This document shows, one piece after another, positions 15,521-22,135 of a stretch of 64,000 nucleotides of DNA. The notes beneath the pieces were generated by a model. It was not told the origin of the DNA. It worked only from the letters and a program-made list of their open reading frames with translations, and made no database searches. The DNA is from DATIHF01 sp035480955. Lineage in GTDB: Bacteria > Patescibacteriota > Microgenomatia > Woykebacterales > RBG-16-39-9b. The DNA is taken from NCBI GenBank assembly GCA_035480955.1, contig DATIHF010000006.1, forward strand, positions 20,627 to 84,626. Direction: 5' to 3'. A program made the position numbers and the translations under genes. The first letter of the stretch is position 1; the number at the start of each line of letters is the position of its first letter.

Positions 15521-15544
15521 ACTCGCTCAAGGGCGAGTTTTTTA
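15521..15544 (+). terminator. Intrinsic terminator of the micropeptide unit
   Basis: ACTCGC (15521-15526) and GCGAGT (15533-15538) enclose a 6-nt loop, followed by six T. Confidence 0.8.
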
Positions 15545-15562
15545 GTGCGTTAGGAGAGCACT

Positions 15563-15826
15563 GTGGGAGAGAGCTTCGGTCATCACATGCCCTATTGTAT
15601 CCACAAGAAGCTACAGGACCGGCTGGAGAAACTGCAAGACAAACTCGACAAGCTCTGTGACAAGAGAGTCAAAAATATCAAAGACACCGAGAGCTGCCTC
15701 AAAATCGCTTTTGAGATCGGACAGCAGAGAGTCAATCTGGTGAAAGGAAATTGTCCGGTGTGCGGGGTCAATCAAAATATAGAGGAGAAGAGCACTGAGA
15801 GGAGGGCAGCGAATTTTGTCGGGTGA
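15563..15826 (+). CDS. Small coiled-coil protein with C-terminal CxxC, unknown
   Basis: The protein has 87 aa from GTG 15563, with AGGAGAG upstream. The N-terminal HHMPYC is followed by a Lys/Leu heptad-like helix (KLQDRLEKLQDKLDK) and a C-terminal CPVCG, enough ligands for one zinc site together with the upstream Cys/His. No family is recognised. The next gene starts inside its last codons (11-nt overlap), with the AGGAGGG site for that gene also inside this ORF, so the two are translationally coupled. Confidence 0.6.
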   Translation: MGESFGHHMPYCIHKKLQDRLEKLQDKLDKLCDKRVKNIKDTESCLKIAFEIGQQRVNLVKGNCPVCGVNQNIEEKSTERRAANFVG

Positions 15827-15992
15827 CCTGCAAACCAAATACTCGCCAAAGATCGAGCATCGGATCAGTTGCAAGAAAGAGGATCTCGAACTACTCAAAT
15901 ATCCAAAACTGAGTAAGAAGTTGTTGAGATGCAAAAACTGCGGAAGAAAAGTACCTTACTTCTCTGACAACATCATGGAGCAGTTTGGATGA
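15816..15992 (+). CDS. 58-aa zinc-ribbon-like protein
   Basis: The ORF starts at TTG 15816 with AGGAGGG 9 nt upstream. The C-terminal half holds LRCKNCGRKVPYF plus an earlier Cys (HRISCKKED), a likely treble-clef or half zinc-ribbon site. It overlaps the upstream gene by 11 nt in another frame and ends 10 nt before a terminator. The sequence is protein-like across its length and ends near the terminator as expected of a last gene. Confidence 0.6.
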   Translation: MSGDLQTKYSPKIEHRISCKKEDLELLKYPKLSKKLLRCKNCGRKVPYFSDNIMEQFG

Positions 15993-16002
15993 GAATTTAA
16001 AT

Positions 16003-16034
16003 GAGCACCGGCGTCTAGTCTGTGCTCTTTTTTT
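16003..16034 (+). terminator. Intrinsic terminator
   Basis: GAGCAC (16003-16008) and GTGCTC (16022-16027) are followed by TTTTTTT. It ends the 15563/15816 unit. Confidence 0.85.
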
Positions 16035-16100
16035 ATTTTTTTTAACCAAGCAAGCACCAGTAAGATTCTAAAAGTTAGTTTTCTATCTATTTATACTGAG

Positions 16101-16129
16101 TTGACGAGCCCCCGCAGAATTGGTTAAAA
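16101..16129 (+). promoter_or_regulatory. Possible promoter of the 16170 gene
   Basis: TTGACG (16101-16106), 17 nt, TTAAAA (16124-16129). The -10 box is poor. Confidence 0.35.
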
Positions 16130-16169
16130 ATAGTCGAGGAGAAGGGGGACTTTCCGTCGGAGTTTTATC

Positions 16170-16577
16170 GTGTCTGCAGTAGCACACACCAGCCTAAGCA
16201 CCCGTCCTACACGTCACGAGATCACCACCCCAGAACACCGAAGAACACTCAAATCAATGCGACACAAAGACCACTGCAGGAGGGACAGAGCTCCACTGCT
16301 GCGGCGGTATCGTGACCACACTCTACTCATCTGCCGACGCTGCCGCGTCCGAACCGTCCAGATGAGTGCGGATGAGATTGCGGCCTCGAAGCTGATCATG
16401 CATCGACGCCCAGGGTGTTCCCAACTCTTTCCACCGAAGATCGGGTACGTCTACGGCGCCGGAAGATGCTTCATTTGCCAGGAATGCCGACGAGCAGCAC
16501 CTATCCCACCATTGAGTGAGTTGATAGTTGCAGAAGAGAGAGCATCAACAAAGAGAATTCCCCAACGGGCAGCCTAA
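16170..16577 (+). CDS. Arg-rich Cys-containing protein, unknown
   Basis: The protein has 135 aa from GTG 16170 with CGGAG upstream. It is strongly basic (many Arg) and contains LICRRCRVR (about residue 54) and CFICQECRR (about 103), two CxxC pairs spaced like a C4 zinc finger with a long insert. The composition and codon choice (CGN Arg, high GC) differ from the Lys- and A-rich neighbours, which suggests foreign origin. Its stop codon lies in the terminator hairpin, so transcription and translation end together. Confidence 0.55.
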   Translation: MSAVAHTSLSTRPTRHEITTPEHRRTLKSMRHKDHCRRDRAPLLRRYRDHTLLICRRCRVRTVQMSADEIAASKLIMHRRPGCSQLFPPKIGYVYGAGRCFICQECRRAAPIPPLSELIVAEERASTKRIPQRAA

Positions 16578-16592
16578 CCAACTGCCCTTTTT
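16567..16592 (+). terminator. Intrinsic terminator overlapping a stop codon
   Basis: GGGCAG (16567-16572) and CTGCCC (16582-16587) are followed by TTTTT; the loop holds the stop of the 16170 gene. Confidence 0.85.
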
Positions 16593-16593
16593 C

Positions 16594-16622
16594 TTGCCTA
16601 AAAACTCTGCTTGGGTTATTAT
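16594..16622 (+). promoter_or_regulatory. Promoter of the DUF2130 gene, leaderless
   Basis: TTGCCT (16594-16599), 17 nt, TATTAT (16617-16622). ATG 16632 follows after 9 nt. The -10 box lies inside the longest possible frame and so excludes the upstream TTG start at 16611. Confidence 0.75.
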
Positions 16623-16631
16623 CTGCAAGTC

Positions 16632-17795
16632 ATGGAAACTATCATTTGTCCCCACTGCAAAAAAGAAGTCGAGCTCTCCAAAGCTCTCTTTCACGAAGTT
16701 GAAGAAAAAATTTCCCACGATCTGAAGGCAAATCAATCCAAAGAGATGGAGAAAATTCAAAAGGAAACTGAAGAGCGGGTCCGCTCTGAAGTAGAGAAAA
16801 GAACCGAGTTTCAACTAAAAAACCAAAGTAAAGAAACTGAAGAACTCAAAACCAAAAACGACAAACTTTACGCTGATCTACTGGAAATGAATAAAAATAT
16901 CCGCGAGCTGAAAGAAGCAGAAAAGGACGCCAAACTCGAGCAAGAAAAAAGATTAAACGAACAACTGGAAAAGTTTTCCCAAGATTTTGAACAAAAATCC
17001 AAGTTAGAGAAAATGGAGCTGGAAAAGAAATTAACCGACACCCAGAAAGCTCTGGAAGAAGCCCAAAGAAAAACCAAGCAGGGGAGTCAACAGCTCCAAG
17101 GTGAGGTGCTCGAACTCGACCTCGAAACTCAACTCCTGCAGGCTTTTCCTGATGATTTAGTCAAAGATGTTCCGAAAGGCATCCGCGGCGCCGACGTGGT
17201 GCAGTTTGTTCGCAACAAACAGGGCCGAGAGGCGGGTTCAATCATCTGGGAGGCCAAAAGAGCCAAGTGGAATCAAAACTGGCTCTCCAAATTAAAGGAT
17301 GATATGCGCAGTGCTGGTTCCTCCGAAGCAGTGCTAGTCGTCGAGGATTTGCCGGACAAAGTAAAAAATTCTGGTCTGGTCAATGGGGTTTGGGTGACTT
17401 CTTATCGAGATTTTTTGACGGTTGCCTCAACGCTGCGACTTTTGTTGATGAAGGTTGCTGCTGCCAAATCCGCGGCCGAGAACAAAGACGAGCGGCTTGA
17501 GGATCTTTATCAATACATCACTTCAGACGGTTTTCGACACCGTCTCGAATCCCAAATTGAGAGTTTTATCGCTATGAAAACCGATTTGGAAACTGAGAAA
17601 AGAGCGATGGAGCGGCTCTGGGCAAAAAGAGAAGTCCAGCTTTCCCGACTAGAGAAAAACACCAGCAATATTTTTGGGGAGCTGCAGGGGATCGCGGGAG
17701 AAAGTCTGGGAACCATCAAGTCCCTGCAGGGCCCAGAGGATTATTCGGAAGAAACCCAGGAAGAGCTTTTCACCGAGACACTCGCAGAGCATTGA
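16632..17795 (+). CDS. DUF2130 domain protein with zinc finger and coiled coil
   Basis: The protein has 387 aa from ATG 16632. It opens with a CPHC half zinc finger, continues with a Glu/Lys-rich coiled coil (about residues 15-165), and then the DUF2130 core with GEVLELDLETQLLQAFP, IRGADVVQFV and IIWEAKRAKWNQNWLSKLK. The order of acidic and Lys residues in that core is nuclease-like (a PD-(D/E)xK-type E-x-K is visible), though the biochemical role of the family is unproved. The 3' end overlaps the convergent P-type ATPase gene by 26 nt. Confidence 0.85.
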   Translation: METIICPHCKKEVELSKALFHEVEEKISHDLKANQSKEMEKIQKETEERVRSEVEKRTEFQLKNQSKETEELKTKNDKLYADLLEMNKNIRELKEAEKDAKLEQEKRLNEQLEKFSQDFEQKSKLEKMELEKKLTDTQKALEEAQRKTKQGSQQLQGEVLELDLETQLLQAFPDDLVKDVPKGIRGADVVQFVRNKQGREAGSIIWEAKRAKWNQNWLSKLKDDMRSAGSSEAVLVVEDLPDKVKNSGLVNGVWVTSYRDFLTVASTLRLLLMKVAAAKSAAENKDERLEDLYQYITSDGFRHRLESQIESFIAMKTDLETEKRAMERLWAKREVQLSRLEKNTSNIFGELQGIAGESLGTIKSLQGPEDYSEETQEELFTETLAEH

Positions 17796-19665
17796 GGATC
17801 ACGATAACATCTATCACTTCCTGCAGTATTGCGCCTTTCACTGGAGAAATAAAGCCAAAAGCGGCGAAACCCATCGCGATGAAAGAGGCACCCATCCCAA
17901 ACCAAATCCCGCCTTTGGCAATACTCAAAACTTTTTTACCAATTCTCAAAAGATGGTTGAGTTTGGCTAGATTATTTTCAACAAAGACAATATCAGCTGA
18001 TTCACTGGAAATACTGCTACCACCTTCTCCCAAGGCGATTCCGACGGTTGCGGAGGCCAGGGCAGGAGCGTCATTGAAACCATCACCCACCATAACTACG
18101 TCTTGGAATTTCTTCTTCAGCTCGAGGATAAAGGCGACTTTCTCGTCCGGCAGACTTTGAGCTTTGACCAGGTCGATCCCGGTCTGCGCGGCGACCTGCT
18201 CTGCAACAGTCGGAGAGTCTCCGGTAAGCATCGCCACTTGTTCGATCCCCAAAGTCTTCAACTCGGCAATTGTTTCTTTGATTTCCGGGCGGATCTGGTC
18301 TGCGAAGACGAGGCTGCCAACTATTTTTTGATCAACTCCGACGAAACTAACCATTTTCCCTTTTGAGCTCTGCTCTTCTTTAAATTTGATCTGCTCGGGA
18401 GTGAATTTTAAACCCATATTTTTCAGGTGTTTCATACTGCCAACTGAAACGGCGTTCTTTTCAACAAAACCGGCGACTCCTTTGCCAAAAGTTTCTTTAA
18501 AATCTTTCGGGAAAGAAAGTTTGATTTTTTTCTCATTTGCAGCACTTACGATTGATTTGGACAGAATATGGGCCGAGAGTCTTTCAACTGAGGCAGACAA
18601 ACGTAAAATTTCTGCTGAGTCAATTTTCTCGAAGGTTTTGACTTCCTCGACCGCGGGCATTCCGAAAGTCAGAGTCCCAGTTTTATCAAAAACTACTGCT
18701 TTGGCGGCACCAATTTTCTCAATCGCAATACCGTTTTTGACAATGATTCCTTTTTTAGCGGCTTTATTGATACCGCCCATGATCGCAATCGGAGTGGCCA
18801 GAATCAGCGGGCAGGGGGTCGCGACCACCAAAACCGCCAGGACATTGGTCGTATCTTGGGTGAGTAAATAAGTGAAGCCCGCAACCAAGAGAGTCACCGG
18901 GGTGAAGATCGCTCCGTAACGGTCAGCGAGCCGAACTAAAGGAGCTTTTGATTCCTGCGCTTCACGCACTAAACGAACAATCTGCTCGTATTTACTGTCT
19001 GAAGCTTTGCGGATCGTTTGAATTTTGATTGGGTTATCGAGATTAACACTTCCGGAAAGTAGGGCGGCATTGGACATTTTTTGGGTCGGGACTGGCTCAC
19101 CAGTGAGAGCTGCCTCATTGATCGAGGTTTCTCCTTCAACTATTACCGCATCCACTGGTATGAGCTCACCAGGTTTGACCAAAAGAATGTCACCCACTCG
19201 CACTTGCTCAACACTCACATCAGTGACGCTTTCACCTTTGACTAGATGGGCGACCCGCGGAGCCGCGGCGGCTAATTTTTTTAAAGCATCCGAAGCGCTT
19301 CTCAAGGCATAATCTTCCAAGGCTCGGCCGCCAGAGAGCATGATAACCACGATCGCTCCTGCCAGGTATTGACCCAGTAGCAACGAAGTAACAATTGCCA
19401 AGATCGCAATAACATCGGCACCAAAATTTTTCTTGAGCAACTCTTTCAGAGTGTCATAGGCGAGAGGAATCCCACCCAAAATTAAAACTAGTTGAAAAAA
19501 TAAATTGGCAACTTGTTTCTGACCAGAGGCAAGCTCAAACAAACCTATTATTAATAAAACAAAAGAAAAGCTAAAAACTGGGTATTTTTTTATCCACTCT
19601 GGCGAGCCGGGGAAAAATCGGGAATTTTCTTGCAAACTAGTATTTCCTTTCTTTTTTATTACCAA
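17770..19665 (-). CDS. Heavy-metal translocating P-type ATPase (P1B)
   Basis: The protein has up to 631 aa. The metal path motif is TPCPLILATP, the phosphorylation site DKTGTLT (about residue 325) and the hinge MVGDGFNDAPAL; the actuator TGEPVP is present. About eight membrane helices fit P1B. There is no N-terminal HMA domain, and CPL in place of CPC or SPC leaves the metal uncertain (Zn, Cd, Co or Cu). The longest frame starts at TTG 19665; a second TTG at 19635 has AAAGGAA 8 nt upstream and may be the true start. The gene runs towards DUF2130. Confidence 0.92.
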   Translation of the reverse strand: MVIKKKGNTSLQENSRFFPGSPEWIKKYPVFSFSFVLLIIGLFELASGQKQVANLFFQLVLILGGIPLAYDTLKELLKKNFGADVIAILAIVTSLLLGQYLAGAIVVIMLSGGRALEDYALRSASDALKKLAAAAPRVAHLVKGESVTDVSVEQVRVGDILLVKPGELIPVDAVIVEGETSINEAALTGEPVPTQKMSNAALLSGSVNLDNPIKIQTIRKASDSKYEQIVRLVREAQESKAPLVRLADRYGAIFTPVTLLVAGFTYLLTQDTTNVLAVLVVATPCPLILATPIAIMGGINKAAKKGIIVKNGIAIEKIGAAKAVVFDKTGTLTFGMPAVEEVKTFEKIDSAEILRLSASVERLSAHILSKSIVSAANEKKIKLSFPKDFKETFGKGVAGFVEKNAVSVGSMKHLKNMGLKFTPEQIKFKEEQSSKGKMVSFVGVDQKIVGSLVFADQIRPEIKETIAELKTLGIEQVAMLTGDSPTVAEQVAAQTGIDLVKAQSLPDEKVAFILELKKKFQDVVMVGDGFNDAPALASATVGIALGEGGSSISSESADIVFVENNLAKLNHLLRIGKKVLSIAKGGIWFGMGASFIAMGFAAFGFISPVKGAILQEVIDVIVILNALRVSR

Positions 19666-19709
19666 AGTTTCTTTAATTTAAAACCCTACGAAGTTAAATT
19701 ACAAGAACA

Positions 19710-19838
19710 ATGGAAAACTTACCACCGCTTCAAAGACAAAATAATACTTTTGTTCCCAGTTTGATCGTTTTTCTGCTCTCTCTGGTTTTGATTTTTGCGG
19801 CTTACTTCTTGCTCTTTCGCTTTATCGTCCTTGGCTAA
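19710..19838 (+). CDS. 42-aa single-pass membrane protein
   Basis: The ORF starts MENLPPLQRQNNTFVP and continues as one long hydrophobic helix (about residues 17-41, with LIVFLLSLVLIF). It lies divergent from the ATPase gene and 41 nt before the histidine phosphatase gene. There is no Shine-Dalgarno; a TTAAAT/TAAATT box ends 9-10 nt before the ATG, as in other leaderless genes here. No family is recognised. It may be a small regulator of the neighbouring ATPase, which is speculation. Confidence 0.5.
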   Translation: MENLPPLQRQNNTFVPSLIVFLLSLVLIFAAYFLLFRFIVLG

Positions 19839-19879
19839 CTTGCTTTCTCCTAATTTCTCTGAGAAACTAGTAAAAGTAG

Positions 19880-20470
19880 ATGCCAACAACAATCTTTTTC
19901 GTGCGCCATGGCCAAAGTGAAAATTTGGAAAAAATAAATTACGGCCGCATGCCTGGCTATCCTTTATCAGAAACTGGGACCGCCCAAGCCGAGGCGGACG
20001 GAAAATATTTTGCTGATAAAAAGATAACGGCCATTTTTACCTCTCCTTTGGAAAGGTCCTTTCAAACCGCGGACATCATTGCCAAAGCTTGCCCCTCGGC
20101 AACTGTGGAGCATGTCTTTGATCTCAATGAAGCTGAGGCGACTCACTGGCAGGGAATGAAAGTAGAGGAGCTTTTCACCAACAGTTTTTACGAAACTTTT
20201 GTCAACGATCCAGATGCAGATATCGGCACGGAAAATCTCACTGAAGTGGCCGCTCGTATGGAAAAAACACTCCAGGAAATCCTCTCAAAACACAAAGGGC
20301 AAAATATTGTCTGCGTTTCCCATGAATTTCCAATTCTTGCGCTAAAACTCAAACTTGAAGGCAAGCCTTTGCAGAGTATGAAAACTTATCACCTGCCGAT
20401 GGGCGGAGTGCTTTCGTTTACTTTTGACGATTCCGGAAAATTTGTTAAAACCGAAGAAGTCAGCGTCTGA
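19880..20470 (+). CDS. Histidine phosphatase (phosphoglycerate-mutase-like) family protein
   Basis: The protein has 196 aa. The catalytic FVRHGQSE is at residues 7-14, the second-Arg region SPLERSFQTADII at about 55 and the late His in CVSHEFPI at about 150. These are the phosphohistidine, Arg and second His of the branch 1 family. Substrates range from phosphoglycerate to alpha-ribazole phosphate and nucleotides; nothing here fixes it, although a cobalamin enzyme (4032-4577) is in the window. The 3' end overlaps the hpf gene by 11 nt. Confidence 0.9.
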   Translation: MPTTIFFVRHGQSENLEKINYGRMPGYPLSETGTAQAEADGKYFADKKITAIFTSPLERSFQTADIIAKACPSATVEHVFDLNEAEATHWQGMKVEELFTNSFYETFVNDPDADIGTENLTEVAARMEKTLQEILSKHKGQNIVCVSHEFPILALKLKLEGKPLQSMKTYHLPMGGVLSFTFDDSGKFVKTEEVSV

Positions 20471-20852
20471 AAAGGCGTTTGTTGATGGCGCGGATAGGGA
20501 AAAGCGGATCAAAAGAGCGGATTGAAAAATTCCTCAAACTTCTTCTAGACCTTCCCTTTGACCAATCTTTTTCTCTTCTTAAAATCTCATTCATCCGATC
20601 ACAAGCTTTATCAATCGCTGCGTACATGTCACCTGCTTGATCAGAAATCTTCAAAGTTTTCTTGGGGATTTTCACCACAATATTGACGATGAAGTCTGTT
20701 TCTTTATCTTTGTGCGCTTTCTCCGAGCGCAGCTCAATCTCAGTCCTAATAATCTCAGGGAAATAGCGATAAAATTTTTGGGATTTTTTGGTCGCGTAGT
20801 CTTGCAGGGCCTGATTTTCGTTTAGGTGTTTACCTTTGACAACGATACTCAT
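20460..20852 (-). CDS. hpf: Ribosome hibernation promoting factor (HPF/YfiA)
   Basis: The protein has 130 aa. The beta-alpha-beta-beta-beta-alpha fold begins SIVVKGKHLNENQALQDYA and includes FIVNIVVKIPKKTLKISDQAGDMYAAIDKA. HPF binds the 30S decoding region and silences ribosomes in stationary phase. The C-terminal dimerisation domain of long HPF is absent; a basic tail of about 28 residues (including RSRRSLRNFSIRS) replaces it. Its promoter predicts a leaderless message. Confidence 0.92.
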   Translation of the reverse strand: MSIVVKGKHLNENQALQDYATKKSQKFYRYFPEIIRTEIELRSEKAHKDKETDFIVNIVVKIPKKTLKISDQAGDMYAAIDKACDRMNEILRREKDWSKGRSRRSLRNFSIRSFDPLFPIRAINKRLFRR

Positions 20853-20861
20853 CTGATGAAA

Positions 20862-20890
20862 AGTATAATTTGTCTGTCCCTTGATTTCAA
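20862..20890 (-). promoter_or_regulatory. Promoter of hpf, leaderless
   Basis: On the minus strand TTGAAA (20885-20890), 17 nt, TATACT (20862-20867), then 9 nt to ATG 20852. Confidence 0.8.
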
Positions 20891-20951
20891 GAAAGAAGCG
20901 AGCAAATTTTTTGAAAGATTGACTTTCCGCAGGAAAGCGAGCGCGAAGCGA

Positions 20952-20981
20952 TTGACAACCAAGCGGCTTTTTCGATAGGCT
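20952..20981 (+). promoter_or_regulatory. Promoter of the 20993 gene
   Basis: TTGACA (20952-20957), 18 nt, TAGGCT (20976-20981), 11 nt before ATG 20993. Confidence 0.55.
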
Positions 20982-20992
20982 AAAGAGAGCCC

Positions 20993-21730
20993 ATGCAAGA
21001 CGCTACTGCTACCACTCAAATTTCCACTGAAGCTTTTCCTATACAAGAGCCGATCGTGCTCACCCCCGGACTTGACGAAAAAGTCAAAAAAAGTAAGCCA
21101 AAAACCGGTAGGGGAGCTTTTTCAACTCTCGGTATCCTCCTCGCCGGCTGGTTTTTTGGTAATTTGATTTTGGTGGGACTTCTTTCGATCGTTGTCATGG
21201 TCTCGGCCTCTTCTACTGGATTGATCAAAGTTCCTTTTTTCACCGAAAATTTTTTTGGAAAAAGCTTGTCCACTAGCGTCGTGGCGGACGCTACCGGTCT
21301 AGAGTCTGCCGAAGCAAAAATAGCGGAAATCAACACTCTCTCCTCAAATAAAACCATCAAAAGCCTACAGTTCACACAAGATGAGATCAACGCTCTTTTT
21401 GCCAATCAAGTCGAACAGAAGGGTAGTTTTCCACTTTATGATCCCAAGATTGTTATCAAAGATGGAAAGTTTGTTTTCAGTGCCAAGATGATTCAGACAA
21501 ATGCTCCAGTTACCATCGCCGGCAACGTCACTTCTTCGGGTCTAATTGCCAATATCGAGCTCACTTCAGCAAAATTTGGCAAAGTCTCCCTGCCGACTTT
21601 TCTAGCCAGCAATTTATTTGATTCTTACTTGTCACAAATTGGCCTGAGTCTCTCAGGTAGCCAAGTGCCGGCCAAGCAAATCACCCTGGAAAACGGATCG
21701 GTGACCCTGGTCTCTGTTTCCAAACCCTAA
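20993..21730 (+). CDS. Membrane-anchored protein, YpmS/LmeA-like beta domain
   Basis: The protein has 245 aa. A cytoplasmic segment of about 45 residues precedes a membrane helix (about 47-73) and an extracellular domain. The region from LQFTQDEINALF through PKIVIKDGKFVFSAKM and IELTSAKFGKVSLPTFL resembles the lipid-binding-like folds of YpmS and DUF2993 proteins. A role in envelope lipid handling is possible but unproved. It has a dedicated promoter. Confidence 0.65.
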   Translation: MQDATATTQISTEAFPIQEPIVLTPGLDEKVKKSKPKTGRGAFSTLGILLAGWFFGNLILVGLLSIVVMVSASSTGLIKVPFFTENFFGKSLSTSVVADATGLESAEAKIAEINTLSSNKTIKSLQFTQDEINALFANQVEQKGSFPLYDPKIVIKDGKFVFSAKMIQTNAPVTIAGNVTSSGLIANIELTSAKFGKVSLPTFLASNLFDSYLSQIGLSLSGSQVPAKQITLENGSVTLVSVSKP

Positions 21731-21737
21731 CTCTCAT

Positions 21738-21766
21738 TTGAGAAAAAACTCGCAATCGAATAAACT
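21738..21766 (+). promoter_or_regulatory. Promoter of the membrane-Clp operon, leaderless
   Basis: TTGAGA (21738-21743), 17 nt, TAAACT (21761-21766), then 6 nt to ATG 21773. Confidence 0.75.
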
Positions 21767-21772
21767 TAAAAT

Positions 21773-22135
21773 ATGCAGCCTGCCATCTCAATCAGCTCAT
21801 ACCTGATTAGCTTGCCTTTGGAATTTCTCAACTGGTGGTTCGTCGAGGCAACTTTCAACCTTTTCAAAATTCTCCGTTTCGTCCTAGCTGCCGCCCTTCG
21901 TTTGTTGGGAGTCGAGTTGCTTTTGAAAACTTTTTTCAAACCCTGGAAAAATGAATACCGAGAAGGGTTGACCCGCTTTGCCCTTTTCATGGGTATGGGG
22001 ATCAAAACTTTTATTTTATTTTTTGATTTTTTGTTTTTCTCAGCTTTGATTTTTCTGGAAGGGCTCATTTTAGTAGCTTGGCTTGCTTTTCCACTGCTTG
22101 TAATCTGGGGGGTCTATGCTGCAATTTTCACCTAG
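21773..22135 (+). CDS. Membrane protein paired with a Clp-type ATPase
   Basis: The protein has 120 aa with an amphipathic N-terminal half and two strong membrane helices (about residues 78-118). The middle carries KTFFKPWKNEYREG, a charged cytoplasmic loop. No family is recognised. Its last 20 nt overlap the start of the AAA+ gene, so the two proteins are probably made together and may form a membrane complex. Confidence 0.65.
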   Translation: MQPAISISSYLISLPLEFLNWWFVEATFNLFKILRFVLAAALRLLGVELLLKTFFKPWKNEYREGLTRFALFMGMGIKTFILFFDFLFFSALIFLEGLILVAWLAFPLLVIWGVYAAIFT

